Positions 28,826 through 39,348 of a DNA stretch of 64,000 nt are shown here, piece by piece (position 1 is the first letter of the stretch; the number at the start of each line of letters is the position of its first letter). The notes below the pieces were generated by a model, which did not search any database, was not told the DNA's origin, and was given only the letters and a program-made list of their open reading frames with translations. The DNA is from Bactericera cockerelli (lineage: Eukaryota > Arthropoda > Insecta > Hemiptera > Triozidae), in the NCBI GenBank assembly GCA_024516035.1, contig CM044966.1:17082891-17146890 (forward strand). The letters run 5' to 3'. The translations under genes and the position numbers were made by a program.

Positions 28826-29035
28826 TGGAAGATTTTTATGAGTTGGCTGATTTTTTGGACCATCTTTTGATAATGATGTGCAAGATCCTGTAGTAATAGA
28901 AAGAGAGTTCTGCAGGACAAAGGAGACCCAGCCCAGCAGCACAGACCCTGAGACCCAGCAGCACAGACCCTCTGGAAGTTCTCTCATATTTGGACTTCAT
29001 GATGCAGTACCATCTTTTAAAGAACTTTGAGAAAT
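28826..29035 (+). pseudogene. Possible relic of the N-terminus of a Harbinger transposase
   Basis: ATGGAAGATTTTTATGAG begins MEDFYELADFLD; after a one-base shift it continues SFDNDVQDPVVIERE and, further on, FGLHDAVPSFKEL before a stop. An acidic N-terminus leading to a VxIERE-type motif resembles insect Harbinger transposases, but no catalytic domain was found. A short CAGCACAGACCC duplication interrupts it. Confidence 0.35.
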
Positions 29036-29439
29036 GCATATATTGACCCATGTATCCTAAAGCAGCTGAGTTTAGATACCTTGATATCTGTTTTCAGGTC
29101 AGGATATTAATTTTCAGACAAGCAAAAGCTGGTGTGAATGTGCTATGTGTATAAATTATGACACATATTGAAAGCCTTTCTTATGCCTTTTTGTAAATGT
29201 AGGTTTGTAGTTTGTAGGTACCATTCTCTAGAAACAAATTATTTCAATCATACCTATTAAATTACATTAATTATTTGAGAAGACAGATTCAATCTAAAAA
29301 ATGTCTTAATTCATACATGCATCAGATTAAAGAAGGTATTTTATTATGTAAATTATTCTGATCTAATACAGGTTAGTGTGACAGTTGGAGCTCCTCTGGT
29401 GGGACTTCAATCAGTTTATAACAAATACGAGAAATGTTG

Positions 29440-29655
29440 AATGCAACATTTCTTATAGGATCACCATAGTTAAGCATTGTCCATTGAGGTGAAGACTTTG
29501 TGGTGCTGGCATTCCAGTGCAACCCAGGCTAGGTGAGGTTAATGTGAGTAGCATGTTTGTGATTTTCCTGAGAATCAAGTGTAATACCCCCATTGTGAAG
29601 TGACCATACAGTTGAAAGTTATGTTAGTTTAGTCCCATATTAAAAAAAAAAAAAA
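29440..29655 (+). mobile_element. 5S rRNA-derived SINE, CpG-decayed
   Basis: Matches the 39.0-kb subfamily but most CpG sites read TpG or CpA (ACCGAAG to ACCATAG, GCGACGTTA to GTTATGTTA). Inside the CpG-poor Harbinger element. Confidence 0.7.
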
Positions 29656-29659
29656 ACTA

Positions 29660-31235
29660 CAGCCTAGGTCTCCAGCAAACTTAACTGGAAAATTTGGCTT
29701 GCTCTGAACCACATATTTGTATGAGACATCAACCAGCATGGAACTTGGGCTTTTTCTTTATTAAAAAAAAACTCTTTGGAAACTACTAGCTACCCCAGTT
29801 TGTTAGGGTTGACTAGTCCGTTTTCTGTTTATAGTACCCTAGTGCTTAGTGGGATACTGATCTTCTCACTGTTTATTGTCCCCTAGTCAGACAATACTGT
29901 ATGTATGAGATATTCTGACAACTTTGCATGTTCATCATTTTTCTTGTATTTCCTATTTTTTCCCAAAATAATAATAAATAAATGCATACCTCTAGTGTGA
30001 GTTTAATTTCCAAAAGTTTATTAAGTTTATTTCCAAAATAACAATAAATTTAAAATAAAGAATATCAAGCATAGATAAGACATGACCTATTAAATATGTG
30101 AGAACACATGAATTAATTTAATGACACACTGGTTCAGGTTAATGTGAGTACTCTTACCTATGAAATGACTACCTAAAAAAAGATTATTTTCTGAATGTTT
30201 TTGTAAGACCTTGGCATGAAGAAGGTCCCGGGTTCAAATCCCAGAGAAAGCAAGGAAATTATTCACAGTTGCTTACAAGGGATACCTTCCAGTGCACTTG
30301 TGCTGACCTAGCACCTAAATGGGAAGTATTTTATCACTCCTTGCCCATCAGAAGGTAGGCATACTATGGGATGGACTAGGTACAAAGCAGACCACAAGTG
30401 TCTATAGTAGCTGCTACAAAATAAGAAGAGTTGTGAACCACTCATTAAAGAATACAATAAATTAGATTAATCATATATTATGATTTAACCCAATGATCAG
30501 TAAGTTTGGTAACTAGTTAGTGAGACCTCTGATGCAAAATATTCTTTCACTAGTATAATCACCTTTCCCATATTAGTTAGTAAGGCTGGCCTGTACAAGG
30601 TGACCCAACCACATGCAATGCCTTGGCACCAAGTGGTACCAGGGCATTGCATTGCAAGGTACCTTTGAAATATTTAAAGACTTGAGGTATACAGCAGTAT
30701 CATTTACCTGGTGGCCCGCTTACTAATTAATTTGGCATTTGAATTCCTAAATATTTGTTAGGGCAGCCTTGTCATACCTATAAGATGTTAGAGAATAAAC
30801 AGGACTAAAGTTAAGATAACACACCTGCTAGTCAGAGTTTTCAACCAATCACAGCACACTATAACCCAAGTTAAGGGATAGTGTCCACTTAAAATAAATC
30901 TAATCCTGTTTTATAATGTGGCCCTAAGAAACAAGAAACAAATCAAAATTTACAATATAATGAAAACTTTATTTTTTTTACAATGATTTTAGAATTATTG
31001 TTGGAAATAGTGAATCTGATACAAGTTTTAAACCAAATAAATATTCTATTAATGTGTTGAAAAAGAGAACAAATATTTGTCTAGTGATTTAGATCACAAT
31101 TTGACAAAAAAGATTTTTTACAAATTTATGATTTCTCTGTTTTTACACTAATCTACAGATGAGAAAATGCAACAACAAAATGATGTGATTGTAATATTAT
31201 CACAATTAATGCTTCAAATTTCATAATAAGGTTTG
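29660..31235. other. Interior of the Harbinger element, no gene seen
   Basis: CpG-poor DNA with the decayed SINE at 30.2 kb and no convincing transposase catalytic domain. Confidence 0.45.
30200..30432 (+). mobile_element. tRNA-derived SINE, family C, CpG-decayed
   Basis: Same family with CpGs mutated (CCGGTGCGCTCGTG has become CCAGTGCACTTGTG). Lies inside the Harbinger element. Confidence 0.7.
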
Positions 31236-31239
31236 TAAG

Positions 31240-32620
31240 TTATAGGTTATGCAAGCATTGAACCATAGAATTACTAAAGTACATGTCCGTCTTTGCCGTC
31301 TTAGTACCAGCAGCCTTATTGTTGATTGTTTTGAGCAAAATTGGTGAGCAGTTGGAAACAAGAGCTTTCTTCCTCAGATACTTCTCCACACTCACAGTGA
31401 TCCCTTTTGTGTTTGCTTTCACATTCGTCCAATATTTCTCTGGGATACAGCATTCTGAAAGTTTCAACAGTAAAAATTAATAAGATTGTTACCTAGCTCA
31501 GTGTATTCTCTTCCTTACTAAAACATTGTTATTGAGAATGAATCTTGAGCTTGGAAAAGTGGAATTACATAATTTTACTATTATAATTATTTTCATCATA
31601 CAAATTTATCTATTGTTTTAAAAAAAAAGTTTTTAGCTAGGAATCCAATTGAATTTGTAAAAAAAAAAGGATTTTTGTGCTCTGTGTACTGTATAATAAA
31701 TGAATAAATAAAATAATAAAATCATGATTTTTTATTTTCATGTCTAGATTTAGATTTAGCATGATAAAGAATTTATGAAGTTTCAAGAAATTTGATTAAA
31801 TTATTTAAATGAATATTTAAATCTAATGTTAATATTTTTTTTTATCAACATTAGATTTTAGATATCCTCAGTATTTTCAGTTTTACAACTAGGTTCTGTA
31901 AATTTACTAATTTATCAAGGATTCTACCATTGAGCTACTCAGTACTCATGCACATGAACTGGTCTTTCAAATTTAATATTTCTGTAATATCAACATATAG
32001 ACACAAAAGAAAACCTTCATGCAACATTTAAGTTTACTGTCAGACATTTGAGATTGACCTCACCCAACCTAAGTGACATGAATAGCCAGCAACACAAGGG
32101 TTCAAAATTAGCCACTCATCCAAGTCCTAACCTCGCTGGAGCTTGCTTAACTTCGGAGACAATAAGAATGTGCCATCAACACAAGTTTTGGATACATGAA
32201 ACTAGACTCATTCTGAACCACTAGACTATCATGAGAATTTGGGCTATTTATTTATAAGCCATTAACCCCTAGGAAAACTGCAGGCTGTCCTGGCTTGTTA
32301 GGGTAGGCTAGTCTGTTTCCTGTTTATAGTCCTCTACTCAAACAATGGTCTTCTCCCCGTTTAGTGTCCCCAGCCAGAAATCCAACAAAGTAAGAATGAT
32401 GGTGACCTTACAAATATGAATAGACAGGTCTACAAGTTCATACTTACTTTCATATTCAGGGACTGAGCATTGAATTTCTCTGTCAATTTATTCCAGGATT
32501 TCCAGGTTCTTTTCTTGAGAAAAAATATTTTATTATTGGTTGCTGGAGTACATTTTACTACAAATTAGATTTTCTCAGTAACTTTCCTTCTTTTAACTTG
32601 ATTTCTGCCACTAGGCATGT
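31240..32620 (-). pseudogene. Decayed Myb/SANT-like gene of the Harbinger element
   Basis: PIF/Harbinger elements carry a second gene encoding a Myb-like DNA-binding protein. On - an ATG near 32618 gives MPSGRNQVKRRKVTEK followed by stops. Further on KRTWKSWNKLTEKFNAQSL ends at a good donor (AAA|GTAAGT near 32447). After an intron of about 1 kb, an acceptor CTTTCAG precedes a terminal exon (about 31460-31240) reading CIPEKYWTNVKANTKGITVS and VEKYLRKKALVSN. AATAAAG on - near 30970 could be the poly(A) signal. The RTWKxWxKxTEKFN block fits Myb_DNA-bind_5 domains. Exon phases do not match, consistent with decay. Confidence 0.5.
32030..32185 (-). mobile_element. 5S-SINE fragment, decayed
   Basis: Reverse-strand C-box (GTCCTAACCTCGCTGGAGCT) and tail pieces (TTGACCTCACCCAACCTAAGT), heavily mutated. 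Confidence 0.55.
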
Positions 32621-34151
32621 CTAATATGCCTATAGAATATATTAAAGTCATAATTTCAATTGATTGAGAAACAAAATTTCATATAAAAAATTATGAGAAA
32701 AAAATGACGTGCTTCCCTATAGCCTGGCGTAAGAAAACTAAAAAAAATTAGAAAATAATTTTCAAGACATCAACAAAAATTTGAAATCGACCAATAGGAA
32801 GCGTTAACAAGTTGTTAAAAGATTTCATTGGCCAAATCATTACCTCTGTGCACTAGGAAAGTCAAAAAACTTAAGTGAGGGTGATCGGTGAATTTGTTTT
32901 GTTTATTAATACGAACTTTTCTGAAGTCATGACTTGTGAAGCCTGTGTGACTAGTTCCCAAGTCATTTTTTTGGTATGTCTATTAATTCGGGCCTTAAAG
33001 TTGTAAACGACACAGCCAAGAGAGGCGTTAAGTTGATGAGTGACTTCAGCGACTTCCTAACTAGAGAGGAATGTCAGAAATAGTTTGTCCCACAAGTTGT
33101 GAGTAAATGTAGGAGACTCTATCCTGATTCTTCAAAAAGTTCCCTCTCCCAACTAACTAAGTTAACTTTTACTGCTCAATTTGTATTTTTTTGACGAATT
33201 GTTACCTATTTGTACTTTTAATTTTAGATATTTGTATTTCTACAATAAAAAAATGAGAATAACTTTGACGTAATATGTTTGTATTATTATTTTGTTTTTC
33301 TGGTCATGCCTTAACCTGTCAGGAACTATCAAGTAGGTAAAAACGGGTATTTATAGCTTCATAATGTGTCAAAAAATCATTCAAAACTAATCTTCTAACA
33401 TTTATATGTATAAGTTTTATAAATCATAAGTATTTTCACCCATTATCCTATCATGCCTTAGATGCTCTACTTTGGGTACCTGGCCCGTTTTCGACTACAT
33501 ATTCTTAATTTAGTCAGTAACCATTAAGATTTCGGGAACTAGTATTATACAACAAAGTAAAGCCAACAAAATGGTCTTTCATTTGATATATCTTTAAAGC
33601 TCATATGATTTTTCGTTCTCGAGTTATGTCCGAAAATGTCAGCTCAACCTCGAAAATTTGGCAAATTTCCAATCTTTGAGGCCAGAGCGGGTCCTGTTAA
33701 CGTACTCTGATTGCCTTGAAATTTTGTCTATCTCAATTTCTGCAAAAGCCAAACTCATTTCTGCCTGAGCGTTGTAAAAATTCTGACATTTTTTTCTTAC
33801 CCCTATGAGATAAAACCAGTCTAATAAGCACTAATAAAAAATAAAAAAATAAATCACTCAAACTGGTAAATCTCTTTCAAAGTACCGAAACGCATTTTTC
33901 TTTCACGAATAGTGGGAAAGCTGAACCGTGAAGAAAATCGAAATATTTGGAAATACTCTTCTTCTTCTTTTACTCTGTCTTATCCCGCTTAAGCTGGGTC
34001 GACGTTGTTCAACCTCATGGTTGAGGTTGGTTGGTTTTGGCACATTTTTTACGACTGGCATTTGGAAATACTAAACGATGAAGAAAAAAATTATATAAAA
34101 AAAAGCACGGCTCAACTTTGCAATTTTAAATACGACGTCAATTGAAAAGTC

Positions 34152-34325
34152 CGTCCCGGTAGCTCAGTGGTAAAGGCGGCACTCCACTCTGTGAATCCAG
34201 AGATACCAGAGGTCGCGGGTTTGAAAGCTAGCCGGGACATGACAAGTTATCCTCCCATTTGGGATTTTTACCACATAATAATACGTCTTGTGGGTTTACT
34301 GATGATGGGACTAAATACTGATGGT
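34152..34325 (+). mobile_element. tRNA-derived SINE, family A
   Basis: Same head and start of tail as the 22.8-kb copy, truncated where it meets MITE-related sequence. Confidence 0.75.
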
Positions 34326-34429
34326 GCGCAATCCGTGACTTAGCGCCACAGAGGTATTACAAAAACGTCTATTAATTCCGCCCAAAACCGACTCTATCTG
34401 GTGAGTTTGATTTATTGAGTGATGAAAAC

Positions 34430-34564
34430 TAAGGGCGAAATTAATAGACAAATTCTACATCACAAGTCATTGCTAAGCGTCGGTTTTCCCTATCTTACAC
34501 AGTGCGCAATCCGTGACTTAGCGGAACAGAGGTATTACAAAAACGTCTATTAATTCCGCCCTAA
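34430..34564. mobile_element. 129-bp PIF/Harbinger-type MITE, third copy, inside a local tandem duplication
   Basis: Element 34433-34561 is 129 bp with TAA on both sides. Its right half plus flanking DNA also occurs at 34322-34430, giving a tandem duplication of about 181 bp. Confidence 0.8.
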
Positions 34565-34684
34565 AACCGACTCTATCTGGTGAGTCTGACTTATTGAGTG
34601 ATAAAAGCTAAGACTCAAACTTGTGAATGCGATATTGTCTATTCGTTTCATCCTCAGTTTCTTAGTCATAGGCTGAACTAATAG

Positions 34685-35072
34685 ACAATATATAGGTGCG
34701 TGAAGATAGCACCCGACATTGAAGCTAGAATTATGTACCACATACCATAATTATGTACTAATTATGTAGTTAGCATCCGACATGTTTCAACCTCTCTCCT
34801 GCGGTTACGGTTGGAGTACTAAATTCGGGGTTTGTTGTTCCTGAGAGTACATAAGTATGGTATGTGGTACATAATTCTAGCTTCAATGTCGGGAGGTAGC
34901 GTGAAGTTAGCACCCGACATGTTTCAACCTCTCTCCTGCGGTTACGGTTAGAGTACAAAATTCGGGGTTTGAAAAAAAAAAACGAGCGTGTATAATGAGT
35001 ACATAATTATGGTATGTGGTACATAATTTTAGCTTCAATGTCGGGTGCTATCTTCACGCACCTACAATATAT
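34685..35072. mobile_element. 370-bp MITE with 9-bp target duplication (Mutator-like)
   Basis: ACAATATAT at 34685-34693 and 35064-35072 flanks AGGTGCGTGAAGATAGCACC and its inverse. Inverted arms of about 60 bp contain ATTATGTACCACATACC; the interior holds a duplicated CCGACATGTTTCAACCTCTC block. A perfect 9-bp duplication points to the Mutator (MULE) superfamily. Confidence 0.75.
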
Positions 35073-35074
35073 CG

Positions 35075-35655
35075 TCCTTAGTCATAGACTGGAATATGTA
35101 TGACTAATTTGACACGGGCGCTAATGCACTCATAGACTAGTGTTAGACATGAGGCGGCCACTGCATACTTGTAGAGTTAACTCACTGGGCCCCATTCATA
35201 AAAATAAAATAAAAAAGTTATTATTAAACCTTTTAGATCATGTTTTATTTACATAGAATATATACATATTATGTTACAATTTTTGCCTCCAAGTAATAAG
35301 TATGATAATCTCTCATAAATCATGCTGAGAGATTATCATAAATGGTAGAGAACAATGGAATCAGTAGCAAAGAAGATCTATTTCAATAATGTAACTTTTA
35401 CCTGTAATTTATAGCTACTTATATAACTTATACCTACAACTCATACCTATAACTTATAGATACCTGTAACTTATACCTATAACTTACGCGTATACCTTAC
35501 CTACATATAAATTTTATTAATATTTCAATACTTCAATTTCCTCTTACACCATATGGGAACTCATCAATAATTGGCATAATTGCTCTGTTTTTCTTGCTTT
35601 ACAAGATTGAGAACTGAGTGTAGATGCAGTAAAAAAAAACATCATGTCACCCTGT
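35075..35655. other. No gene seen
   Basis: AT-rich DNA with a short tandem of ACTTATACCTATAACTTA (35410-35500). Confidence 0.45.
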
Positions 35656-35657
35656 AT

Positions 35658-35864
35658 ACAATAATAATATCGCCTTATTTATACTGCCCGATAAGGACTA
35701 TTAAGACCCACAATTCCAGCAGTAAGCCCAAGACATATTATTATGTGGTAAAAATCCCAAATGGGAGGATAACCTGTCTTGTCCCGGCTGGGTTTCGAAC
35801 CCGCGACCTCTGGAATCTCTGGATTCACAGAGTGCCGCCTTTACCACTGAGCTACCGGGACAGA
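35658..35864 (-). mobile_element. tRNA-derived SINE, family A
   Basis: Full reverse-strand copy: GGGTTTCGAACCCGCGACC (B box) and GAGCTACCGGGACA (A box). Confidence 0.8.
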
Positions 35865-36121
35865 CATAGGTACTATGTATAGTGTATACACAGTATACAT
35901 AGCACACCCTATATACTGTGTATACATAATATTATGAACATATTAAGCCTTGCCGGTCTGATCCTGTCACGTCTTACTACCTCATTGACGTCATCCAGGC
36001 TAGAATAGTGAACAGTTAGTAGTCAATTATTTGTATAATTATAAATATACAGGGTGATTAAAAAGAGTAGGTAAATCCGTTAACCACATGTATTATGGAC
36101 CATTTTAAGGGGGGTCAACTC

Positions 36122-36565
36122 TACAGGGTGGTCCAGAAAGTTTGCACCAAAATGATAGGGGTAATAAAAGAGACCATTTCCAACAAAAATATTCCCGGAC
36201 ATTTTCCTTTATTTTTTTGTCGTTTTCAAAATGGCGGCCAAAACGTGTTTTTCAAATATTCCGACTTTGGTTTGGCTTTTGATTTTTTTAATTTTTTCTG
36301 TACCACCTAGAAAAAAACGGATTACATTTTTGAATTGAGAATAAAATTTTAATTAAAATAATTTAAATTAACCCGTTCAATGTTTTAATGATCATGCTCA
36401 TTTAGGCTGTCAAGGTTCTGAACGCACATAATTGAAAAACACACATTTTGGCCGCCATTTTGAAAACGACAAAAAATAAAGGAAGATGTCCGGAATATTT
36501 TTGTTGGAAATGGTCTCTTTTACTACCCCTATCATTTTGGTGCAAACTTTCTGGACCACCCTGTA
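36122..36565. mobile_element. CAGGGTG-ended MITE with about 140-bp inverted repeats
   Basis: TA-CAGGGTGGTCCAGAAAGTTT is mirrored by AAACTTTCTGGACCACCCTG-TA. The arms include GACAAAAAAATAAAGGA-like and ATGGCGGCCAAAA blocks in both orientations. It sits inside a locally duplicated sequence: the TAGTGAAYAGTTAGTAGT block occurs on both sides, near 36008 and 36595. Confidence 0.75.
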
Positions 36566-37001
36566 TAACAAAAGGTGCGAAAATGCTTTAATAGTGAATA
36601 GTTAGTAGTTAATTATTTGTATAATTATTATTATATAGGGTGATTCAAACCTCGGTTGAGATGTTTGATATCGGCCAAATCTTCACTATATTTGTGTCAA
36701 TCACTTTCGTGACATCACAGCTACCCAAACTCGCTTACTCGCTTTACTAAATCTGTACGAAACTGCAAGCTAGCCTGGCTTGTAAAGGTTGGCTAGTCTG
36801 TTTTCTGTTTATAGTCCTCTAGCGAGACACTGGTCTTCTCCCTGTTTAACGTCCCCCAGCCAGACGTGATCAGATGAGTCCCCTTGATGGTCCTATCATT
36901 AACCTGATGGAAAAAACACTTTTGGTGTTTTGGAATACATCGTTCCAAACGGTCAATATTGCACATTGTGCTCCGTTCTTGTTATTATTATTTTAGATGA
37001 G

Positions 37002-37290
37002 TGTTTCAAAATCTTTTTTATTTCGTAGCCATGAAACAGCAGCTACTGTATACGCTTGTAGTCTACGTTGTAGCTTGCCTATCCCGTATTATACCTCCCC
37101 CCTGATGGGCGAGAATTGACACAATACTTCCCATTTAGGTGCTATGTCAACACGAGCTCAACAGAAGGTATCCCTTACAAACAATTGTAACTAAATTTTT
37201 AATACAATTTTTTGTCAGCTTGGGGGTTCGAACCAGCGACCTTCCGCAAGCGAGTATCTTACACTGAGCTCTTCGCGCGCTATTACATTT
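37002..37290 (-). mobile_element. tRNA-derived SINE, family C
   Basis: Reverse-strand full copy with CACAATACTTCCCATTTAGG and GGTTCGAACCAGCGACCTT. Confidence 0.75.
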
Positions 37291-37332
37291 ATTATTATTA
37301 TTATATTAATACATAGTACCTAATATTATTGT

Positions 37333-37640
37333 AGTCACCGTGGCAGAGTGAGTTAGCGCGCTAGGCATTGCACGCATGGTGACCTGGGTTCGATTCCCAG
37401 CGGGGCAGGAAGCGGGGCTGTTCTTGGATGTTCGGGGTCCACTCATACCTCGTGAGGAAAAATGAGTAGCTACTTGTATGAGTAACGACCAGTGGCGGCA
37501 TTACCAGAGTAAAAAGAAATTAATGTAATAAAATTCGAAAAGCATAGGAGGCTCTTAGTAATGCTGCGCTACCCACAAAAATTGTGAAGAGGCCTTGTGC
37601 TTCACCACGAATAAAATCATACTTACTTACTTAGTACCTA
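37333..37640 (+). mobile_element. tRNA-derived SINE, family D
   Basis: GGCAGAGTGAGTTAGCGCGC head, GGGTTCGATTCCCAGCGGG (B box), tail CTCATACCTCGTGAGGAAAA. Confidence 0.75.
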
Positions 37641-37907
37641 TTATTATTATTGTCATTATCGTCCCATTAGGTGGAAAGGCAGTAATTAATTTACAGCTTT
37701 AATGAGATGATGGTAGGCAGGTACGTACCTAACTCTTCACAGTCACACATACATAATTATACTACACCTACATAGAATTGATATTTATAAGTACATACAT
37801 ATACCGGGTGTCCCATTTTTTTATTACCTGATCTGGTTGCAGGCTTTTCAATGGAACCCTAACAATTAACACTGCGACCTAATTAAATCTATTGTCTGAC
37901 GAGTTGG

Positions 37908-38155
37908 CTCTATTTGGATTTAACGTCCTGATTGAGATAAATTGTCAGGACGGCGGTCTTACCCTCCATTCTGTGGGAATCGTACCAGATACCCACATTA
38001 ACCTCACCCAGTCTGGGTAGGCCCAGAAATGCCAGCCTCACGTATTTGGAGGGAACAGAATTTTCTTCGAAAAGTCTGCCCCCACCAGGGATCGAACTCG
38101 GGATCTCTGGACTACGGGCAGTGGTCACAACCATTACGCCAGGGAGGATGGAGGA
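37908..38155 (-). mobile_element. tRNA-like SINE, family E
   Basis: Shares GATCGAACTCGGGATCTCTG and GGAGGGAACAGAATTTTCTT with the 22.1-kb copy. Confidence 0.65.
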
Positions 38156-38159
38156 TCTC

Positions 38160-38616
38160 TTCCACCCAACCCTTGTTGGGTGGAAGAGATAAGACTAGTG
38201 TATACGTATAGGGTATATAGGTACTACATATCTCACCTATACTTTGAATTTCGAATAACTAAATTATATGTCTAAGGACTATTAGTAACGCTCCAAATAG
38301 TTCTCTAATAACAAAATCTAGTAATACCTAATAATAATAATAACAATTGTTGCAGCTGTAGAACTACCTACTAATATAAAATATCTGAACTACAGGATAG
38401 TAATAATAATAAAAACTATTGATGAAGACAATAGTAATGATAATGATTTTAAAGAAACGTGACCTCTTCTTGACTTTTGAGGTCAAGGAGGTCAAATTAT
38501 TTCATCTATGTCGTGGTTGATAAAATTAGGTGCTTGCTAGGGCAAGTGACCTGTCGCATTGTGCTCGACACACGAGTCCTGTTGTAGTAGTAATACATAA
38601 CAGATTTTTGGCTCTA

Positions 38617-38649
<33 letters not shown>

Positions 38650-38790
38650 TAAATTAATTAACGGGAACTACCCATTTTTCACAATTTCCCTATCTTATTC
38701 TAATATAAAATAAAACTTAGGTCTAGATTAACAAGATGAAAAAAGAGTAATAATACTCTTTAAATATAATAATAATATCTACTCTTTGGG
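38160..38790. other. No gene seen
   Basis: AT-rich spacer with a T run at 38618-38644. Confidence 0.4.
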
Positions 38791-38792
38791 AG

Positions 38793-38950
38793 AATGTAAC
38801 CAACAGGCGAGGTTCATGCTCAAAGCATTTTCCACCACCTAACCTAACCTTCAGAGTCTTATTATTATGTGGTCACAAACTCACGTTAATGAGAAAAAAT
38901 TCATGCTTTGGGTGGGATTCGAACAGATTGCTACCTGGATTACCAGAATA
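38793..38950 (-). mobile_element. tRNA-like SINE, family F
   Basis: Reverse-strand copy, GGGTGGGATTCGAACAGAT and the shared tail; a short tail fragment is at 22418-22460. Confidence 0.6.
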
Positions 38951-39006
38951 AAAATATGGCTTGTTTATACTGCCGAGGTAAGACTGAAAAGTCCTTTAAA
39001 AAAAGT

Positions 39007-39258
39007 CTTGCCAGCGCTGATGGCGTGTTGAATGCACCATGCACCGGTTCTCGTAATAGGATCACCGAAGTTAAACAACGTCCAGTGAGGTGAAGACTTC
39101 GTGATGCTCTGGCATTCCAGCCCAACCCAAGCTGTTTGAGGTCAATATAAGTAGGAGGTTTGTATGTTTCCTGCGAATGGAGGGTAACACTCTCGTCGTG
39201 ATATGACCAACTGACCATATACAGTTGAAAGCAAGGTTAAACACAAATTAAAAAAAAA
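39007..39258 (+). mobile_element. 5S rRNA-derived SINE, diverged subfamily
   Basis: CCAGCGCTGATGGCGTGTTG start, GGATCACCGAAGTTAAACAA and the shared 3' tail; the C-box half is shortened. A second, older subfamily. Confidence 0.7.
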
Positions 39259-39348
39259 ACAAATACAATTCCATAGTTTTTTTTACGCTGGTAGGGGGTA
39301 ATACCATTACTTTCCTTTCTATTTGATAAGAAAAGTAAAAAACTGCGA

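Larger units (their letters stand above)
28387..32997. mobile_element. 4,605-bp PIF/Harbinger-like element with TTA target duplication
   Basis: TTA at 28387-28389 and 32995-32997 flanks ends GGGCGGAATTAATGGAC (left) and, reverse-complemented, GGCCCGAATTAATAGAC (right). The opposite arm of the host palindrome holds the uninterrupted site CAATCCCTTAAAGTTG near 26990-27010, proving the exact boundaries. The interior is strikingly poor in CpG and contains decayed gene pieces on both strands plus decayed SINEs. Confidence 0.85.
27359..33194 (+). pseudogene. Broken hAT-like transposase gene, interrupted by a tRNA-SINE, a 5S SINE and a Harbinger element
   Basis: Reading on + gives DTTASNTG at 27359, then after a one-base shift RLKGPCTLLEKM and ERDLLSLACRHNILEVVLRS. 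This combination is seen in a large family of uncharacterised hAT-like proteins of arthropods and cnidarians. After the SINE at 27536-27790 it resumes with KSLEWLQRFSVLLMIDTEGT and AYVRGGFKEF, where a 5S SINE is inserted. It then reads ITHETFLFF and EPQYQKALKNIQSL. The Harbinger-like element lies in the next codon, and the gene resumes at 32995 with KVVNDTAKRGVKLMSDF and DFLTREECQK. In-frame stops and frameshifts show it is dead. The 3' half is duplicated inverted in the left arm. Family name is from recalled motifs, so moderate confidence. Confidence 0.6.
26173..33831. mobile_element. Palindromic hAT-like transposon with 8-bp target duplication, later hit by three insertions
   Basis: ATAAGCAC at 26173-26180 and again at 33824-33831 flanks ends TAGACTGGTTTTA...TAAAACCAGTCTA. 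The duplication fits the hAT pattern nTnnnnAn. The left arm (26181 to about 27316) is the reverse complement of sequence at 27785-28389 plus 32995-33823. Removing a 5S SINE and a 4.6-kb insertion makes the arms collinear. The loop and right arm carry broken coding sequence on +. Confidence 0.82.
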
